From NCBI RefSeq assembly GCF_027924565.1, contig NZ_AP027041.1, positions 744,001 through 808,000 on the forward strand: a DNA stretch of 64,000 nt. The letters are read 5' to 3'. The notes under the pieces are model-generated. The model saw only the letters and a list, made by a program, of their open reading frames with translations, did no database searches and was not told where the DNA came from. The position numbers and the translations under genes are program-made. This DNA is from Lysobacter auxotrophicus. GTDB lineage: Bacteria; Pseudomonadota; Gammaproteobacteria; Xanthomonadales; Xanthomonadaceae. Below are positions 26,506 to 34,823 of this stretch, in pieces; position 1 is the first letter of the stretch; the number at the start of each line of letters is the position of its first letter.

Positions 26506-27624
26506 TCACACGCCCATCTCCATGAACCAGATGGCGAAGAACGCGTCGAGGATGATCACCATCGAGATCGACTGCACCACGCTGGACGTCGTGCGTTCGC
26601 CCACCGACTGCGCCGTGCCTTCGACCTGCAGGCCTTCCAGGCAGCCGATGAGGCTGATCAGCAGCGCGAACACCGGCGCCTTCGCCAGGCCGACGAGGAA
26701 GTGGCGCAGCTCGATGGTCTCGTGCATGCGCGTGAGGTACTGCTGCGGCGGGATGTCCAGGCTGTACGCGCCGACCGTGAGGCCGCCGAGCAGGCCGAAG
26801 ATCATCGCGATGAAGGTGAGCATCGGCAGCATCACCAGCAGCGCGAGCATGCGCGGGATCACCAGCAGGTCGATCGGGTCCATGCCCAGCGTGCGGATGG
26901 CGTCGACTTCCTCGCGGCTCACCATCGCGCCGATCTGCGCGGTGAACGCGCTCGCGGTGCGGCCGGCGAGCACGATGGCCGTGAGCAGCACGGCGAATTC
27001 GCGCAGGAACGAGATGTTGACCAGCTCGACGACGAAGATCTCCGCGCCGAAGTCGCGCAGGATGTTCGCGCCGAGGAACGCCACCACCGCGCCGACGAGG
27101 AAGCACAGCAGCGCGACCAGGGGCACGGCGTCGAGGCCCACCTGCTCCATGTGGTGCACGGTAGCGGTGGGGCGGAAGCGGCTGGGCTCCTTGAACATGC
27201 GCAGCAGTTTCATCTGCGTCTCGCCGAGGAAGCCGACCAGCGCCATCGCCTCGCGCCAGTTGTTGTGCACCGCGCGGCCGAGTCGTTCCAGTGCGGCGCT
27301 CACGCCGTACTCGCGCTTCTTGCGCGGACGGTCGTCGGCGACGTCCTCGATGGCCGACACCAGCGCCTGGTGCGACTCGTGGAAGGTGAAGACGTCGAAG
27401 TCGAGGTTGGCGCGGCGCGCGAAACGCAGCAACTGCAGCACGCCGACCGAGTCCAGGCGCTCGACGCTCGTGGCGTCGATGGCATCGACGCTGCCCGGTG
27501 CGCCGCCCAGCGCGGTGCCGATCTGCCCGGCGTAGTCGAGCGTCCAGGAACCGGACAGCCGCAACCGCGACGGCGAGGAACCGTCGGCGTCGATCTGCGG
27601 CGGGTGCGCGGTGGTGTCCGTCAT
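26506..27624 (-). CDS. MlaE-family permease with N-terminal STAS domain
   Basis: The 372-residue protein fuses an MlaB-like STAS domain (about residues 1-105, with DAIDATSVERLDSVGVLQLL) to an MlaE permease. The permease part shows the EF loop-like SREEVDAIRTLGMDPIDLLVIPR and five or so hydrophobic helices. In the E. coli Mla system STAS and permease are separate proteins. It starts the operon permease-ATPase-MCE-lipoprotein. The MTDTTAHPP start at 27624 is chosen because the STAS domain begins soon after. Confidence 0.92.
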   Translation of the reverse strand: MTDTTAHPPQIDADGSSPSRLRLSGSWTLDYAGQIGTALGGAPGSVDAIDATSVERLDSVGVLQLLRFARRANLDFDVFTFHESHQALVSAIEDVADDRPRKKREYGVSAALERLGRAVHNNWREAMALVGFLGETQMKLLRMFKEPSRFRPTATVHHMEQVGLDAVPLVALLCFLVGAVVAFLGANILRDFGAEIFVVELVNISFLREFAVLLTAIVLAGRTASAFTAQIGAMVSREEVDAIRTLGMDPIDLLVIPRMLALLVMLPMLTFIAMIFGLLGGLTVGAYSLDIPPQQYLTRMHETIELRHFLVGLAKAPVFALLISLIGCLEGLQVEGTAQSVGERTTSSVVQSISMVIILDAFFAIWFMEMGV

Positions 27625-27752
27625 CGGGCGGGCCAGGGCAATTCGCGGAGAATAGCAGCCTGCGTATCGTGGCCGCCGCGAACGTGGCGCGAAGGCGCAG
27701 GCGCGCATCGGGCCCGCTGCCAAGCGGCGGGGTCGCGTGCGATGCTTCGCGC

Positions 27753-29003
27753 ATGTCGAATCCGCCTCCCCTGAGCGCCGCCAGCTACGCCGCACGGATG
27801 AACTTCGTGATCGAGCTGGCCGAGCGCCTGCACGCCTACGGCACCACCGCGCAGCGCCTGGAAGGCGCGATCACCGCGGTCGCGCATCGCCTGCGGCTGG
27901 AGTGCGAACCCTGGTCGAACCCGACCGGCATGATCCTCACCTTCTCCGATCCGCAGCGCGAGCCGGGCGAGAGCGACACCACGCGCGTGATCCGCATGCC
28001 GCCGGGCGAAACCGACCTGCATCGGCTGGCCGAAACGGACCGCATCGCCGAGGAAGTGCTCGCCGGCCGGCTCGGCCTGGTCGACGCGCATGCACAGATG
28101 AGCGCGCTCGACACGCCGCCGACGTGGCGTTCGCGCGCGATGCAGGTGCTGGCCTATGGCATGGCGGCGCTCGGCATCGCCGGCGTGCTGCGCCTGCCGT
28201 GGCTCGACATCGGCGTGGCGGGGATCAACGGCCTGATGATCGGCCTGCTCGTGCAGTGGTCCGAACTCCACCCGCGCTTCAAGGAAGCGCTGGAAGCGGT
28301 GACGGCGATGTTCGCCGCGATGGTGACCCTGCTGGTGGCGTCGTACGTCGCGCCGCTCAACCAGAACACGGTGATCATCGCCTCGCTCATCGTCCTGCTG
28401 CCCGGCATGGCGCTGACCAATGCAGTGAACGAACTGACCAGCCAGCACCTGGTGTCGGGCACGGCCCGGTTCTCCGGCGCGGTGACCACGGTACTCAAGC
28501 TCGCCATCGGCACGGTGATCGCGTTGTACCTGGCGAACGTGATCGGCCTGCACGCGCAGGTGCGCGCGTCGCGACCGCAGCCGGTGTGGGTGGAGTGGGG
28601 TGCGCTGGCGACCGCGTCGTTCGCCTTCGCGGTGCTGTTCCGCGCACAGTGGCGCGACTACCCGAAGGTGATGGCCGCCGCCGCCGGCGGGTACCTGATC
28701 TCACGCTACGGCGGGCAGGCCTTCGGCAGTCCCGCCGGCATCTTCCTCGCCGCGCTCGTGCTCACCGCCGCGGGCAATGCCTACGCGCGCTGGTGGAACC
28801 GCCCCGGCGCGATCCTGCGCGTGCCCGGCATCATCATGCTGGTGCCCGGCAGCGTGAGCCTGCGCGGCCTGCTGACGCTGATCCAGCAGCAGGACATCGA
28901 CGCCGGCCAGGCCGCGATGCTCGGCGTGCTCAACATCCTGCTGGCGCTGATCGCGGGGCTCCTGTTCGGCAACCTGTTGCTGCCGGCTCGGCGGAATCTT
29001 TGA
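27753..29003 (+). CDS. ThrE-like threonine/serine exporter
   Basis: The 416-residue membrane protein joins a soluble N-terminal part (FVIELAERLHAYGTTAQRLE, then EPWSNPTGMILTF) to about ten hydrophobic helices. GINGLMIGLLVQWSEL and PGIIMLVPGSVSLRGLLTL are typical of the fused DUF1212/ThrE_2 family. Corynebacterium ThrE exports threonine and serine; the substrate here is inferred from family. It is divergent from the lipid transport operon. A long heptamer repeat array begins 10 bases after its stop. Confidence 0.8.
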   Translation: MSNPPPLSAASYAARMNFVIELAERLHAYGTTAQRLEGAITAVAHRLRLECEPWSNPTGMILTFSDPQREPGESDTTRVIRMPPGETDLHRLAETDRIAEEVLAGRLGLVDAHAQMSALDTPPTWRSRAMQVLAYGMAALGIAGVLRLPWLDIGVAGINGLMIGLLVQWSELHPRFKEALEAVTAMFAAMVTLLVASYVAPLNQNTVIIASLIVLLPGMALTNAVNELTSQHLVSGTARFSGAVTTVLKLAIGTVIALYLANVIGLHAQVRASRPQPVWVEWGALATASFAFAVLFRAQWRDYPKVMAAAAGGYLISRYGGQAFGSPAGIFLAALVLTAAGNAYARWWNRPGAILRVPGIIMLVPGSVSLRGLLTLIQQQDIDAGQAAMLGVLNILLALIAGLLFGNLLLPARRNL

Positions 29004-29012
29004 TTGCTTTTT

Positions 29013-29201
29013 GTGATTCGTGATTCGTGATTCGTGATTCGTGATTCGTGATTCGTGATTCGGGAAGCGGGAATCGGGAATCGGGAATCGGGAATCGGGA
29101 ATCGGGAATCGGGAATCGGGAATCGGGAATCGGGAATCGGGAATCGGGAATCGGGAAGCGGGAAGCGGGAAGCGGGAAGCGGGAAGCGGGAAGCGGGAAG
29201 C
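29013..29201 (+). repeat. Array of 27 heptamers in four blocks
   Basis: Seven GTGATTC units (29013-29061) are followed by one GGGAAGC, twelve GGGAATC (29069-29152) and seven GGGAAGC (29153-29201). Unit length never varies, but the unit sequence changes in blocks. Related short heptamer stretches appear at 37608-37704, 38228-38255 and around 52455-52480. Such simple repeats arise by slippage and are likely variable in copy number between strains. Confidence 0.95.
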
Positions 29202-29238
29202 GGGATTTGTGTAGCCGACTCCCGGAGGCTTCTTTGCC

Positions 29239-29263
29239 GTCATCCCGGCGAAGGCCGGGATCC
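29239..29263. repeat. GTCATCCCGGC hairpin repeat
   Basis: GTCATCCCGGC, GAAG, GCCGGGATCC forms an 8-9 bp stem. It belongs to a dispersed family also seen at 34781-34806, 44380-44527 and 52389-52416. Confidence 0.8.
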
Positions 29264-29302
29264 AGGCCGGTGGCCTGTCCGTGATGGCGCCTTAGCGCTC
29301 TG

Positions 29303-29331
29303 CCCGGATGCGCTTGGCTTACCCGGGCTAC
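29303..29331 (-). repeat. Degenerate GTAG-type REP unit
   Basis: CCCGGATGCGCTTGGCTTAC followed by CCGGGCTAC is a diverged copy, in reverse orientation, of the REP pair at 251-329. Confidence 0.75.
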
Positions 29332-29348
29332 AAACGCTCCATCACGAA

Positions 29349-29376
29349 GAAAAAACGCCGGCACGTGGCCGGCGTT
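29349..29376 (-). terminator. Rho-independent terminator of the H-NS-like gene
   Basis: On the minus strand AACGCCGGC pairs with GCCGGCGTT and is followed by TTTTTT (plus-strand A-run at 29349-29355). It lies 40 bases beyond the stop of the xrvA-like gene. Confidence 0.9.
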
Positions 29377-29416
29377 CTGGCAACTCGAGCGATCCGCGCG
29401 GATCAGCGGATCCGCA

Positions 29417-29785
29417 TCAGCGGATCAGGAAATCCTCGAGCTTCTTCCCCGCGCTCGTCTGCGCCGCCAGCCAGCGCGGCTGCTTGCCGCGGCCGGCCCA
29501 GGTTTCGGAGGGATTGGCGGGGTTGCGGTATTTCGGCGCGACCGACTTTCCGGCGTTCTTCGACACCTTGCGCGCGGCGGCCTTGGGCGCGCGGGCCGGC
29601 GCAGCCGGAGCGGCTCCACCAAACAGCTCGGCGATGCTGTAACCCTCCGCCTTCGCCAGTTGCGTGAGTTTCTTGCGCACCACGGCGATCGGTTTGCGCT
29701 TGCTGAGCGTGGTCTTGCGCTTCTTCGCCTGGTTGATCAGCGCGTCGAGTTCCTTCGCGGAGAGGGAATCGAGATCGATCGACAT
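29417..29785 (-). CDS. H-NS family nucleoid protein, XrvA-like
   Basis: The 122-residue protein has an N-terminal oligomerisation helix (LSAKELDALINQAKKRKTTL), a basic Ala-rich linker, and the C-terminal DNA-binding motif KYRNPANPSETWAGRGKQPR. That motif is the H-NS TWxGRGRxPxW pattern. XrvA-type proteins in Xanthomonas silence AT-rich and virulence genes, so this protein may act on the low-GC LPS island in this same window (inference). A strong terminator follows. Confidence 0.92.
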   Translation of the reverse strand: MSIDLDSLSAKELDALINQAKKRKTTLSKRKPIAVVRKKLTQLAKAEGYSIAELFGGAAPAAPARAPKAAARKVSKNAGKSVAPKYRNPANPSETWAGRGKQPRWLAAQTSAGKKLEDFLIR

Positions 29786-29984
29786 ATGACCTCCGGAGCC
29801 TGCGGGAATATCGGGGGAAAATCAGGATGAAAATCGCGGATTTACCGCGGCCGGGTAACCGGCGCATTTTCCCGATGATAATCGCCGGGCTCGGGCGGCG
29901 TAAACGAAGACGCTTTCCCGCGTACCCGCGTGGATAGCTCGCCCCGCCCCGTCCCGCGTGCGGGACAGGGCATGGGCGAGGCGT

Positions 29985-31697
29985 TTACTTCCCGAACTTC
30001 GCGAAGACGCCGGCGCGATCGAGGTTTTCCGACTCGCTCGCCTGGCGATGGCGATACTCGAACGTCCCGGCCGCCAGGCCGCGTTCGGACACGACGACGC
30101 GATGCGGGATGCCGATCAGTTCCATGTCGGCGAACATCGCGCCCGGACGCAGGCCGCGATCGTCGAGCGCGGTTTCCACGCCGGCAGCGTTGAGGTCGCG
30201 ATACAGCGACTGCGCGGCCTCGGCCACGGCGGCATCGTTCTTCGGATTGATCACGCACACCACGGCCTGCCACGGCGCCATGGGTTCCGGCCAGACGATG
30301 CCGTTCTCGTCGAAGTTCTGCTCGATCGCCGCCGCGACGATGCGCGACACGCCGATGCCGTAGCAGCCCATCACCGGCGTGGTGGCCTTGCCGTTGGAGT
30401 CCAGCACGGTGAGCTTCAGCGCCTGCGCGTACTTGTTGCCGAGCTGGAACACGTGGCCGACCTCGATGCCGCGCGCGATCTGCAGCGTGCCCTTCCCGTC
30501 GGGCGAGGGATCGCCTTCGACGACGTTGCGGATGTCGGCGACTTCATCGGGCTCGGGCAGGTCGCGGCCCCAGTTCACGCCGGCGAGGTGGTAGCCCTTC
30601 TCGTTGGCGCCGACGACGAAGTCGGCCATCGCCGCGACGCTGCGGTCGGCGATGACGCGGATCGCCTTCTTCGGCGCGACGGGACCGAGGAAACCCGGTT
30701 CGCTGCCGAGGTGTTCGGCGATCTCCGCCTCGGTCGCCAGGCGATACGCCGCCAGGCCCGCGAGCTTGCCGAGCTTCACTTCGTTGACGACGTGGTCGCC
30801 GCGCACCAGCGCGAGCACGAACTGCGGGTTGCCTTCGGCATCGGCGCCCATGAGGGCGACGGACTTCACCGTGCGATCGAGCGTGATCCCCATCAGCGCG
30901 GCGACGTCCTCGCAGGTCTTCTGGTGGGGCGTGTCGATCCGGCGCATCGCTTCGCTCGCGGCCGCGCGCGGGCCGGGCGAGATCGCCTCGGCCAGCTCGA
31001 CGTTCGCCGCGTAGTCGGAACTGTCGGAGAAGAAGATCGCGTCCTCGCCCGAATCGGCCAGCACCTGGAACTCATGCGACACCGCACCGCCGATCGCGCC
31101 GCTGTCGGCCGCCACGGCACGGAACTTCAGCCCAAGGCGCGTGAAGATGCGCCCGTAGGTGTCGTACATGTTCTTGTATTCCAGGCCCAGGTCCTCTTCG
31201 CTGACATGGAAGGAGTAGCTGTCCTTCATCAGGAACTCGCGCGCGCGCATCACGCCGAAACGCGGGCGGATCTCGTCGCGGAACTTGGTCTGGATCTGGT
31301 AGAAGTTGACCGGCAGCTGCTTGTAGCTGGACAGCTCGTTGCGCGCGAAGTCGGTGATGACTTCCTCGTGCGTGGGGCCGTAGCAGTACCAGGCGTCCTT
31401 GCGGTCCTTGATCTTCAGCAGCTGGCCGCCGAACTTCTCCCAGCGGCCGGTCTCTTCCCACAGTTCCTTCGGCTGCACGGCCGGCATCAGCACTTCGATC
31501 GCGCCGGCGGCGTTCATTTCCTCGCGCACCGCGCGCTCGACCTTGCGCAGCACGCGCAGGCCCAGCGGCGACCAGGTGTACAGGCCGGCGGCGAGCTTGC
31601 GGATCATGCCGGCCTTGAGCATCAGCTTGTGGCTGGCGATCTCGGCCTCGGCGGGGGTTTCCTTGCTGGTGTGGAGGTGGAACTGCGACAGGCGCAT
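29985..31697 (-). CDS. proS: Prolyl-tRNA synthetase
   Basis: The 570-residue class II synthetase charges tRNA-Pro. [19 protein letters not shown] is the standard bacterial N-terminus, so the ATG at 31697 is used rather than one 57 bases upstream. Class II motif 2 lies in [21 protein letters not shown] and motif 3 in [13 protein letters not shown]. The insertion at about residues 225-400 is the editing domain that clears mis-charged Ala-tRNA-Pro. The 199-base gap to xrvA (29786-29984) contains short hairpins but no gene. Confidence 0.97.
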   Translation of the reverse strand: MRLSQFHLHTSKETPAEAEIASHKLMLKAGMIRKLAAGLYTWSPLGLRVLRKVERAVREEMNAAGAIEVLMPAVQPKELWEETGRWEKFGGQLLKIKDRKDAWYCYGPTHEEVITDFARNELSSYKQLPVNFYQIQTKFRDEIRPRFGVMRAREFLMKDSYSFHVSEEDLGLEYKNMYDTYGRIFTRLGLKFRAVAADSGAIGGAVSHEFQVLADSGEDAIFFSDSSDYAANVELAEAISPGPRAAASEAMRRIDTPHQKTCEDVAALMGITLDRTVKSVALMGADAEGNPQFVLALVRGDHVVNEVKLGKLAGLAAYRLATEAEIAEHLGSEPGFLGPVAPKKAIRVIADRSVAAMADFVVGANEKGYHLAGVNWGRDLPEPDEVADIRNVVEGDPSPDGKGTLQIARGIEVGHVFQLGNKYAQALKLTVLDSNGKATTPVMGCYGIGVSRIVAAAIEQNFDENGIVWPEPMAPWQAVVCVINPKNDAAVAEAAQSLYRDLNAAGVETALDDRGLRPGAMFADMELIGIPHRVVVSERGLAAGTFEYRHRQASESENLDRAGVFAKFGK

Positions 31698-31786
31698 CGG
31701 CGTGGGGCTTTCGAACGTAAGGGAGGCGGCCATTCTGCCATGCGTTCCCCGCATCGCCGGCGCGCGGCGGCCGGCCTTCCGAAACG

Positions 31787-31813
31787 ACGAAGCCGGCGCG
31801 AGGCCGGCTTCGT
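31787..31813 (-). terminator. Perfect 11-bp hairpin after the DUF4124 gene
   Basis: ACGAAGCCGGC at 31787-31797 pairs with GCCGGCTTCGT at 31803-31813. On the minus strand a short CGTTTC follows, so the T-run is weak. It lies 32 bases after the DUF4124 stop and before the proS gene. Confidence 0.65.
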
Positions 31814-31844
31814 TCGTGCATCGGTGGAGCGGACGATCGGGCGG

Positions 31845-32261
31845 TCAGGCGCCGCTGGCGACCGCCGGGCCATCGCAGTAGGTCTTGATCTGCGCTTCGG
31901 CCAGCGCGGTGCGGTTTGCGCGCTCGGTCTGGTTGAGGCTGCGATCGGGCTTGCCGTCCTTGTCCTCGTCGACGCCGACGTCGCCGGCGCCCTGGAGCAC
32001 CGACAGGTTGCTGCGCGCGTTGGAGCAGTTGGCGTTGGCGACCGGCTTGGCTGCCGCCTGCTGGGCGCCCTGGGGCTGCGTGCCGCCCTTGTCGGCGACA
32101 TTGCGACCCTTGATGTTCTGGTCCGGCGGCGGGGCGTCGGAGTAGTGCGTGACGCCCTTGTCGTCCTTCCACTGGTACACCTTCGCGGCGAAGGCCGGCG
32201 TGGCGAGGAGCAGGCTCAGGCCGGCCACGAGGCCGGGCAGCAGGCGGACAAGCTTGGACAT
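31845..32261 (-). CDS. DUF4124 domain secreted protein
   Basis: The 138-residue protein has a signal peptide (LLPGLVAGLSLLLATPAFA) and then KVYQWKDDKGVTHYSDAPPP, the exact pattern of the DUF4124 domain found in many proteobacterial periplasmic proteins. Two cysteines later in the chain (NCSNARSN and TYCDG) could form a disulfide. Function is not known for the family. It stands between proS and the divergent pssA. Confidence 0.85.
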   Translation of the reverse strand: MSKLVRLLPGLVAGLSLLLATPAFAAKVYQWKDDKGVTHYSDAPPPDQNIKGRNVADKGGTQPQGAQQAAAKPVANANCSNARSNLSVLQGAGDVGVDEDKDGKPDRSLNQTERANRTALAEAQIKTYCDGPAVASGA

Positions 32262-32467
32262 GCGGGGCTCCGGGCTCGGAAAGGGCAGGGGATGGCCGGG
32301 ATTGCAGCACCGCGCCCGGCCGCAGGCAAGCGCCGCGTGACGGGAGCGTCGACATATGTGGAGGCGGTCTCGTTGTCGGCGCGACCGGGCCGGCGGAAGG
32401 GGAATGCCGGGTCGCCCGCCGATGGACTTACACTTTCCAGTCGCGGTCCGCCGCTTTCCCGATCCGA

Positions 32468-33262
32468 ATGGTCAACGCCCCCCACATGGACGACACGCAA
32501 CCGACCCCGCGCCCACGCGGCCGCGGGATCTACCTGCTGCCCAACCTGTTCACCACCGGCGGCCTGTTCGCCGGCTTCTACGCGATCATCGCCGCGACCC
32601 AGGGACGCTTCGACGACGCGTGCATCGCGGTGTTCGTCGCCGGCATCCTCGACGGCCTGGACGGGCGCGTGGCGCGCCTGACCAACACGCAGAGCGAGTT
32701 CGGCGTGCAGTACGACTCGCTGGCCGACCTGGTCAGCTTCGGCCTCGCGCCGGCGCTGGTGATGTACCACTGGGCGCTGCAGGAAATGCGGCTGGACGGT
32801 GCGATCCCCGGCAAGATCGGCTGGGTCGCGTCGTTCGTGTACGCCGCGTGCGCCGCGCTGCGGCTGGCGCGCTTCAATTCGCAGGTGGGCACGGTGGACA
32901 AGCGCTGGTTCATCGGGCTGGCCAGCCCTGCCGCCGCCGGGCTGGTCGCCAGCTTCGTGTGGACCTGCGACGACCTGGGGTTCACCGGCGAACAGCTGCG
33001 CTACCTGGCGCTGGGCGTGACCGTCACCGCGGGCCTGCTGATGGTCAGCCGGCTGCGCTACTTCAGCTTCAAGGGCGGCGGTCCGCGCCACGATCGCGTG
33101 CCGTTCCTCGCCATCGTCGTCGTGCTCGCGGTGCTGGTCGGCATCGCCATCGATCCGCCGCGCGTGCTGCTGGCCATCGGCGCGCTGTATGCGTTGTCGG
33201 GCCCGGCCTACGCGGCGTTCCGCCGCCTGCGCCGCGCGCCGGTGACCGAGGCCGCCCCATGA
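32468..33262 (+). CDS. pssA: CDP-diacylglycerol-serine O-phosphatidyltransferase
   Basis: The 264-residue inner-membrane enzyme makes phosphatidylserine, the precursor of phosphatidylethanolamine. The CDP-alcohol transferase motif spans DGLDGRVAR, EFG and YDSLAD, with all acidic ligands present. Multiple hydrophobic helices follow (LLPNLFTTGGLFAGFYAIIA and others). An in-frame ATG six codons later is an alternative start. A TACACT -10-like element lies at 32430-32435. Its stop overlaps the next start, giving a pssA-holD-rimI run. Confidence 0.93.
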   Translation: MVNAPHMDDTQPTPRPRGRGIYLLPNLFTTGGLFAGFYAIIAATQGRFDDACIAVFVAGILDGLDGRVARLTNTQSEFGVQYDSLADLVSFGLAPALVMYHWALQEMRLDGAIPGKIGWVASFVYAACAALRLARFNSQVGTVDKRWFIGLASPAAAGLVASFVWTCDDLGFTGEQLRYLALGVTVTAGLLMVSRLRYFSFKGGGPRHDRVPFLAIVVVLAVLVGIAIDPPRVLLAIGALYALSGPAYAAFRRLRRAPVTEAAP

Positions 33263-33678
33263 GCGAGCCGTGGACCGCCGAACAGCGCGAATGGCTGCAG
33301 GCCATGGGCCACACGGTGTGGTCCGTCGCCCCAGCCGACGCGCTCGCGGCGGAGCGCGAGCCGGACACCCGCGGCGCTGACGCGTCCGCATCCTCGGGCC
33401 CCCGCGGCGCCATGCGCGAAGCGGCGGCGCTGCTCGCGCGCGACGAACGCCCGGCGCGTCCGGCACCGGTGCAGGCCCGCTCTGCGGCGGCCCGCCCCGC
33501 GCCAGGACGCCCGGCTGGCGACCGCCTGACGCACGCACTGTTGCGCGCGGCCGGCGGCGTCGACAAAGCACGCGTGATGGAGCTGGTCGGCGACATCGCG
33601 GCGCTGCGCGGCAACGCGGCCGCCAAACGTGCGCTGTGGCCGCGACTGCGCGCACTGCGCCGGGAATCGCGCGGATGA
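33259..33678 (+). CDS. holD: Probable divergent DNA polymerase III psi subunit (HolD)
   Basis: The 139-residue protein would usually be called hypothetical. Three clues point to HolD. First, it overlaps rimI, the neighbour of holD in E. coli. Second, its N-terminus QREWLQAMGHTVWSVAP lines up with the E. coli psi clamp-loader-binding peptide RRDWQLQQLGITQWSL. Third, residues 115-127, ALRGNAAAKRALW, resemble the psi C-terminal segment LRANPTARAALW. Residues 24-88 are a low-complexity Ala/Arg/Pro linker, so part of the psi fold appears shortened. HolC (chi), its partner, is encoded at 37711-38133. The comparison is from memory by eye. Confidence 0.6.
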   Translation: MSEPWTAEQREWLQAMGHTVWSVAPADALAAEREPDTRGADASASSGPRGAMREAAALLARDERPARPAPVQARSAAARPAPGRPAGDRLTHALLRAAGGVDKARVMELVGDIAALRGNAAAKRALWPRLRALRRESRG

Positions 33679-34169
33679 ACGCGCTCGCCTCCGACGCCGG
33701 CCATCGCCCGCTTCCCGGCGCGCTGCGTCCGATGCGGGAGGACGATCTCGACGCCGTCCATGCGGTGGAGATACGCGCATACGAATTCCCGTGGACCGTC
33801 GGCATCTTCCGCGACTGCCTGCGCGCCGATTACCCGGCGTGGGTGATGCAGCACGAAAGCCGCATCATCGGCTACTTCCTGATGAGCATCGCCGCCGACG
33901 AGGCGCACGTGCTCAACATCTGCATCGACCCCGGTTTCCAGGGGCAGGGCCTCGGCCGGCAGCTGCTGCGCGCGCTGGTGCGGGTTGCCCGCGGTCGCGG
34001 CGCCGAGCGCGTCTTCCTGGAAGTGCGCCCGTCCAATGCCGGCGCGATCGCGCTGTACCACTCGGAAGGCTTCAACGAGATCGGCCGCCGGCCGCGTTAC
34101 TACCCGGCGCGCGACGGCCGGGAGGACGCACTGGTGATGGCGATCGAGCTGCTGCCGCCGGAGCAGTGA
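33675..34169 (+). CDS. rimI: Ribosomal protein S18-alanine N-acetyltransferase
   Basis: The 164-residue GNAT protein acetylates the N-terminal alanine of ribosomal protein S18. Typical features are AVEIRAYEFPWTVGIFRDCL, the acetyl-CoA loop DPGFQGQGLGRQLL and the C-terminal ALYHSEGFNEIGRRPRYYP. The ATG at 33675 overlaps the holD stop codon. A GG-rich spacer and the next gene follow. Confidence 0.93.
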   Translation: MNALASDAGHRPLPGALRPMREDDLDAVHAVEIRAYEFPWTVGIFRDCLRADYPAWVMQHESRIIGYFLMSIAADEAHVLNICIDPGFQGQGLGRQLLRALVRVARGRGAERVFLEVRPSNAGAIALYHSEGFNEIGRRPRYYPARDGREDALVMAIELLPPEQ

Positions 34170-34229
34170 GCGCATAGATCCCCGTCCGGGTGTGGCATCC
34201 TGCGATCAGGACGCCTGACGGGGGTAGGG

Positions 34230-34751
34230 ATGAACCTGTTGTCGAGTTGGCCCGCGTGCCTTGCGCTGGCCCTGGTCGCGCCGCTGCACGCCGGAGAGCA
34301 CGAACGCGCGCCCGCCAACGCGGAGCGGGTCGAAGCGGTGGCGACGCAGGTTCCGCTGATCCTTGAATCGCCGGCGTGCGAGCACGAGAAGCTCGGCGCC
34401 ATCGAGATCACGATCGGCGAGAAAGTCAGCGAGATCACGCAGGACACCAACGTGCCGACCGTCGATTACGGGCGGGCCATGGACAAGCTGGCGGCCGCGG
34501 CGCAGCAGCGCGGCGCCAATGCCGTCGTGCTGCGGATGCACCAAGGCGTGTACTTCACCCGTTCGGGCAAGCAGAGCCGCAAGCCGGTCTACGTGAAGTT
34601 GCGCGGGGCCGCGATCCACCTGTCGCCGGAAGCGCTGGCGCAGTGTTCGCTGACGCCGCTGTCCGTCGCCGAGCTGGAGGCGCGCTCGCGCGACGGCAAG
34701 CCGCAGAACGTCAGTTCGCGAACGGCGTTCGAAGACGAAACGGCGAAGTAG
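34230..34751 (+). CDS. Secreted protein of unknown function
   Basis: The 173-residue protein has a signal-like N-terminus (LLSSWPACLALALVAPLHAG) and a core IEITIGEKVSEITQDTNVPT followed by LAAAAQQRGANAVVLRMH. The AAxxGANAVV pattern resembles small surface/periplasmic domains such as RcsF or YbjQ-like folds, but no family can be assigned. Two cysteines (ACEHE and QCSLT) may be paired. A GGGGGTAGGG stretch before the ATG may serve as ribosome site. Confidence 0.6.
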   Translation: MNLLSSWPACLALALVAPLHAGEHERAPANAERVEAVATQVPLILESPACEHEKLGAIEITIGEKVSEITQDTNVPTVDYGRAMDKLAAAAQQRGANAVVLRMHQGVYFTRSGKQSRKPVYVKLRGAAIHLSPEALAQCSLTPLSVAELEARSRDGKPQNVSSRTAFEDETAK

Positions 34752-34780
34752 CGGCGACGCGGCGCTTCGTGGCGCCGCTC

Positions 34781-34806
34781 GTCATCCCGGCTTCCACCGG
34801 GATGAC
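34781..34806. repeat. GTCATCCCGG hairpin repeat
   Basis: GTCATCCCGG at 34781-34790 pairs exactly with CCGGGATGAC at 34797-34806. It lies between the convergent unknown-function gene and valS and may help end transcription. Confidence 0.85.
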
Positions 34807-34823
34807 GCAGCCGGTCGAACGCG

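Noticed and set aside
29013-29201. CRISPR array
   Set aside because: The repeats are seven bases and contiguous, with no spacers and no cas genes nearby.
29048-29642. Small proteins made of RESGIGN-type repeats across the heptamer array
   Set aside because: Direct translation of the heptamers; no ribosome site or domain.
29958-32681. 907-codon plus-strand open frame opposite proS and the DUF4124 gene
   Set aside because: Shadow of real minus-strand genes; no motif and Arg/Val/His-rich composition.
32356-33258. N-terminal extension of the holD-like protein into pssA
   Set aside because: The same frame is open through pssA, but the translation there is Arg-rich shadow sequence; the ATG at 33259 overlapping the pssA stop is the natural start.
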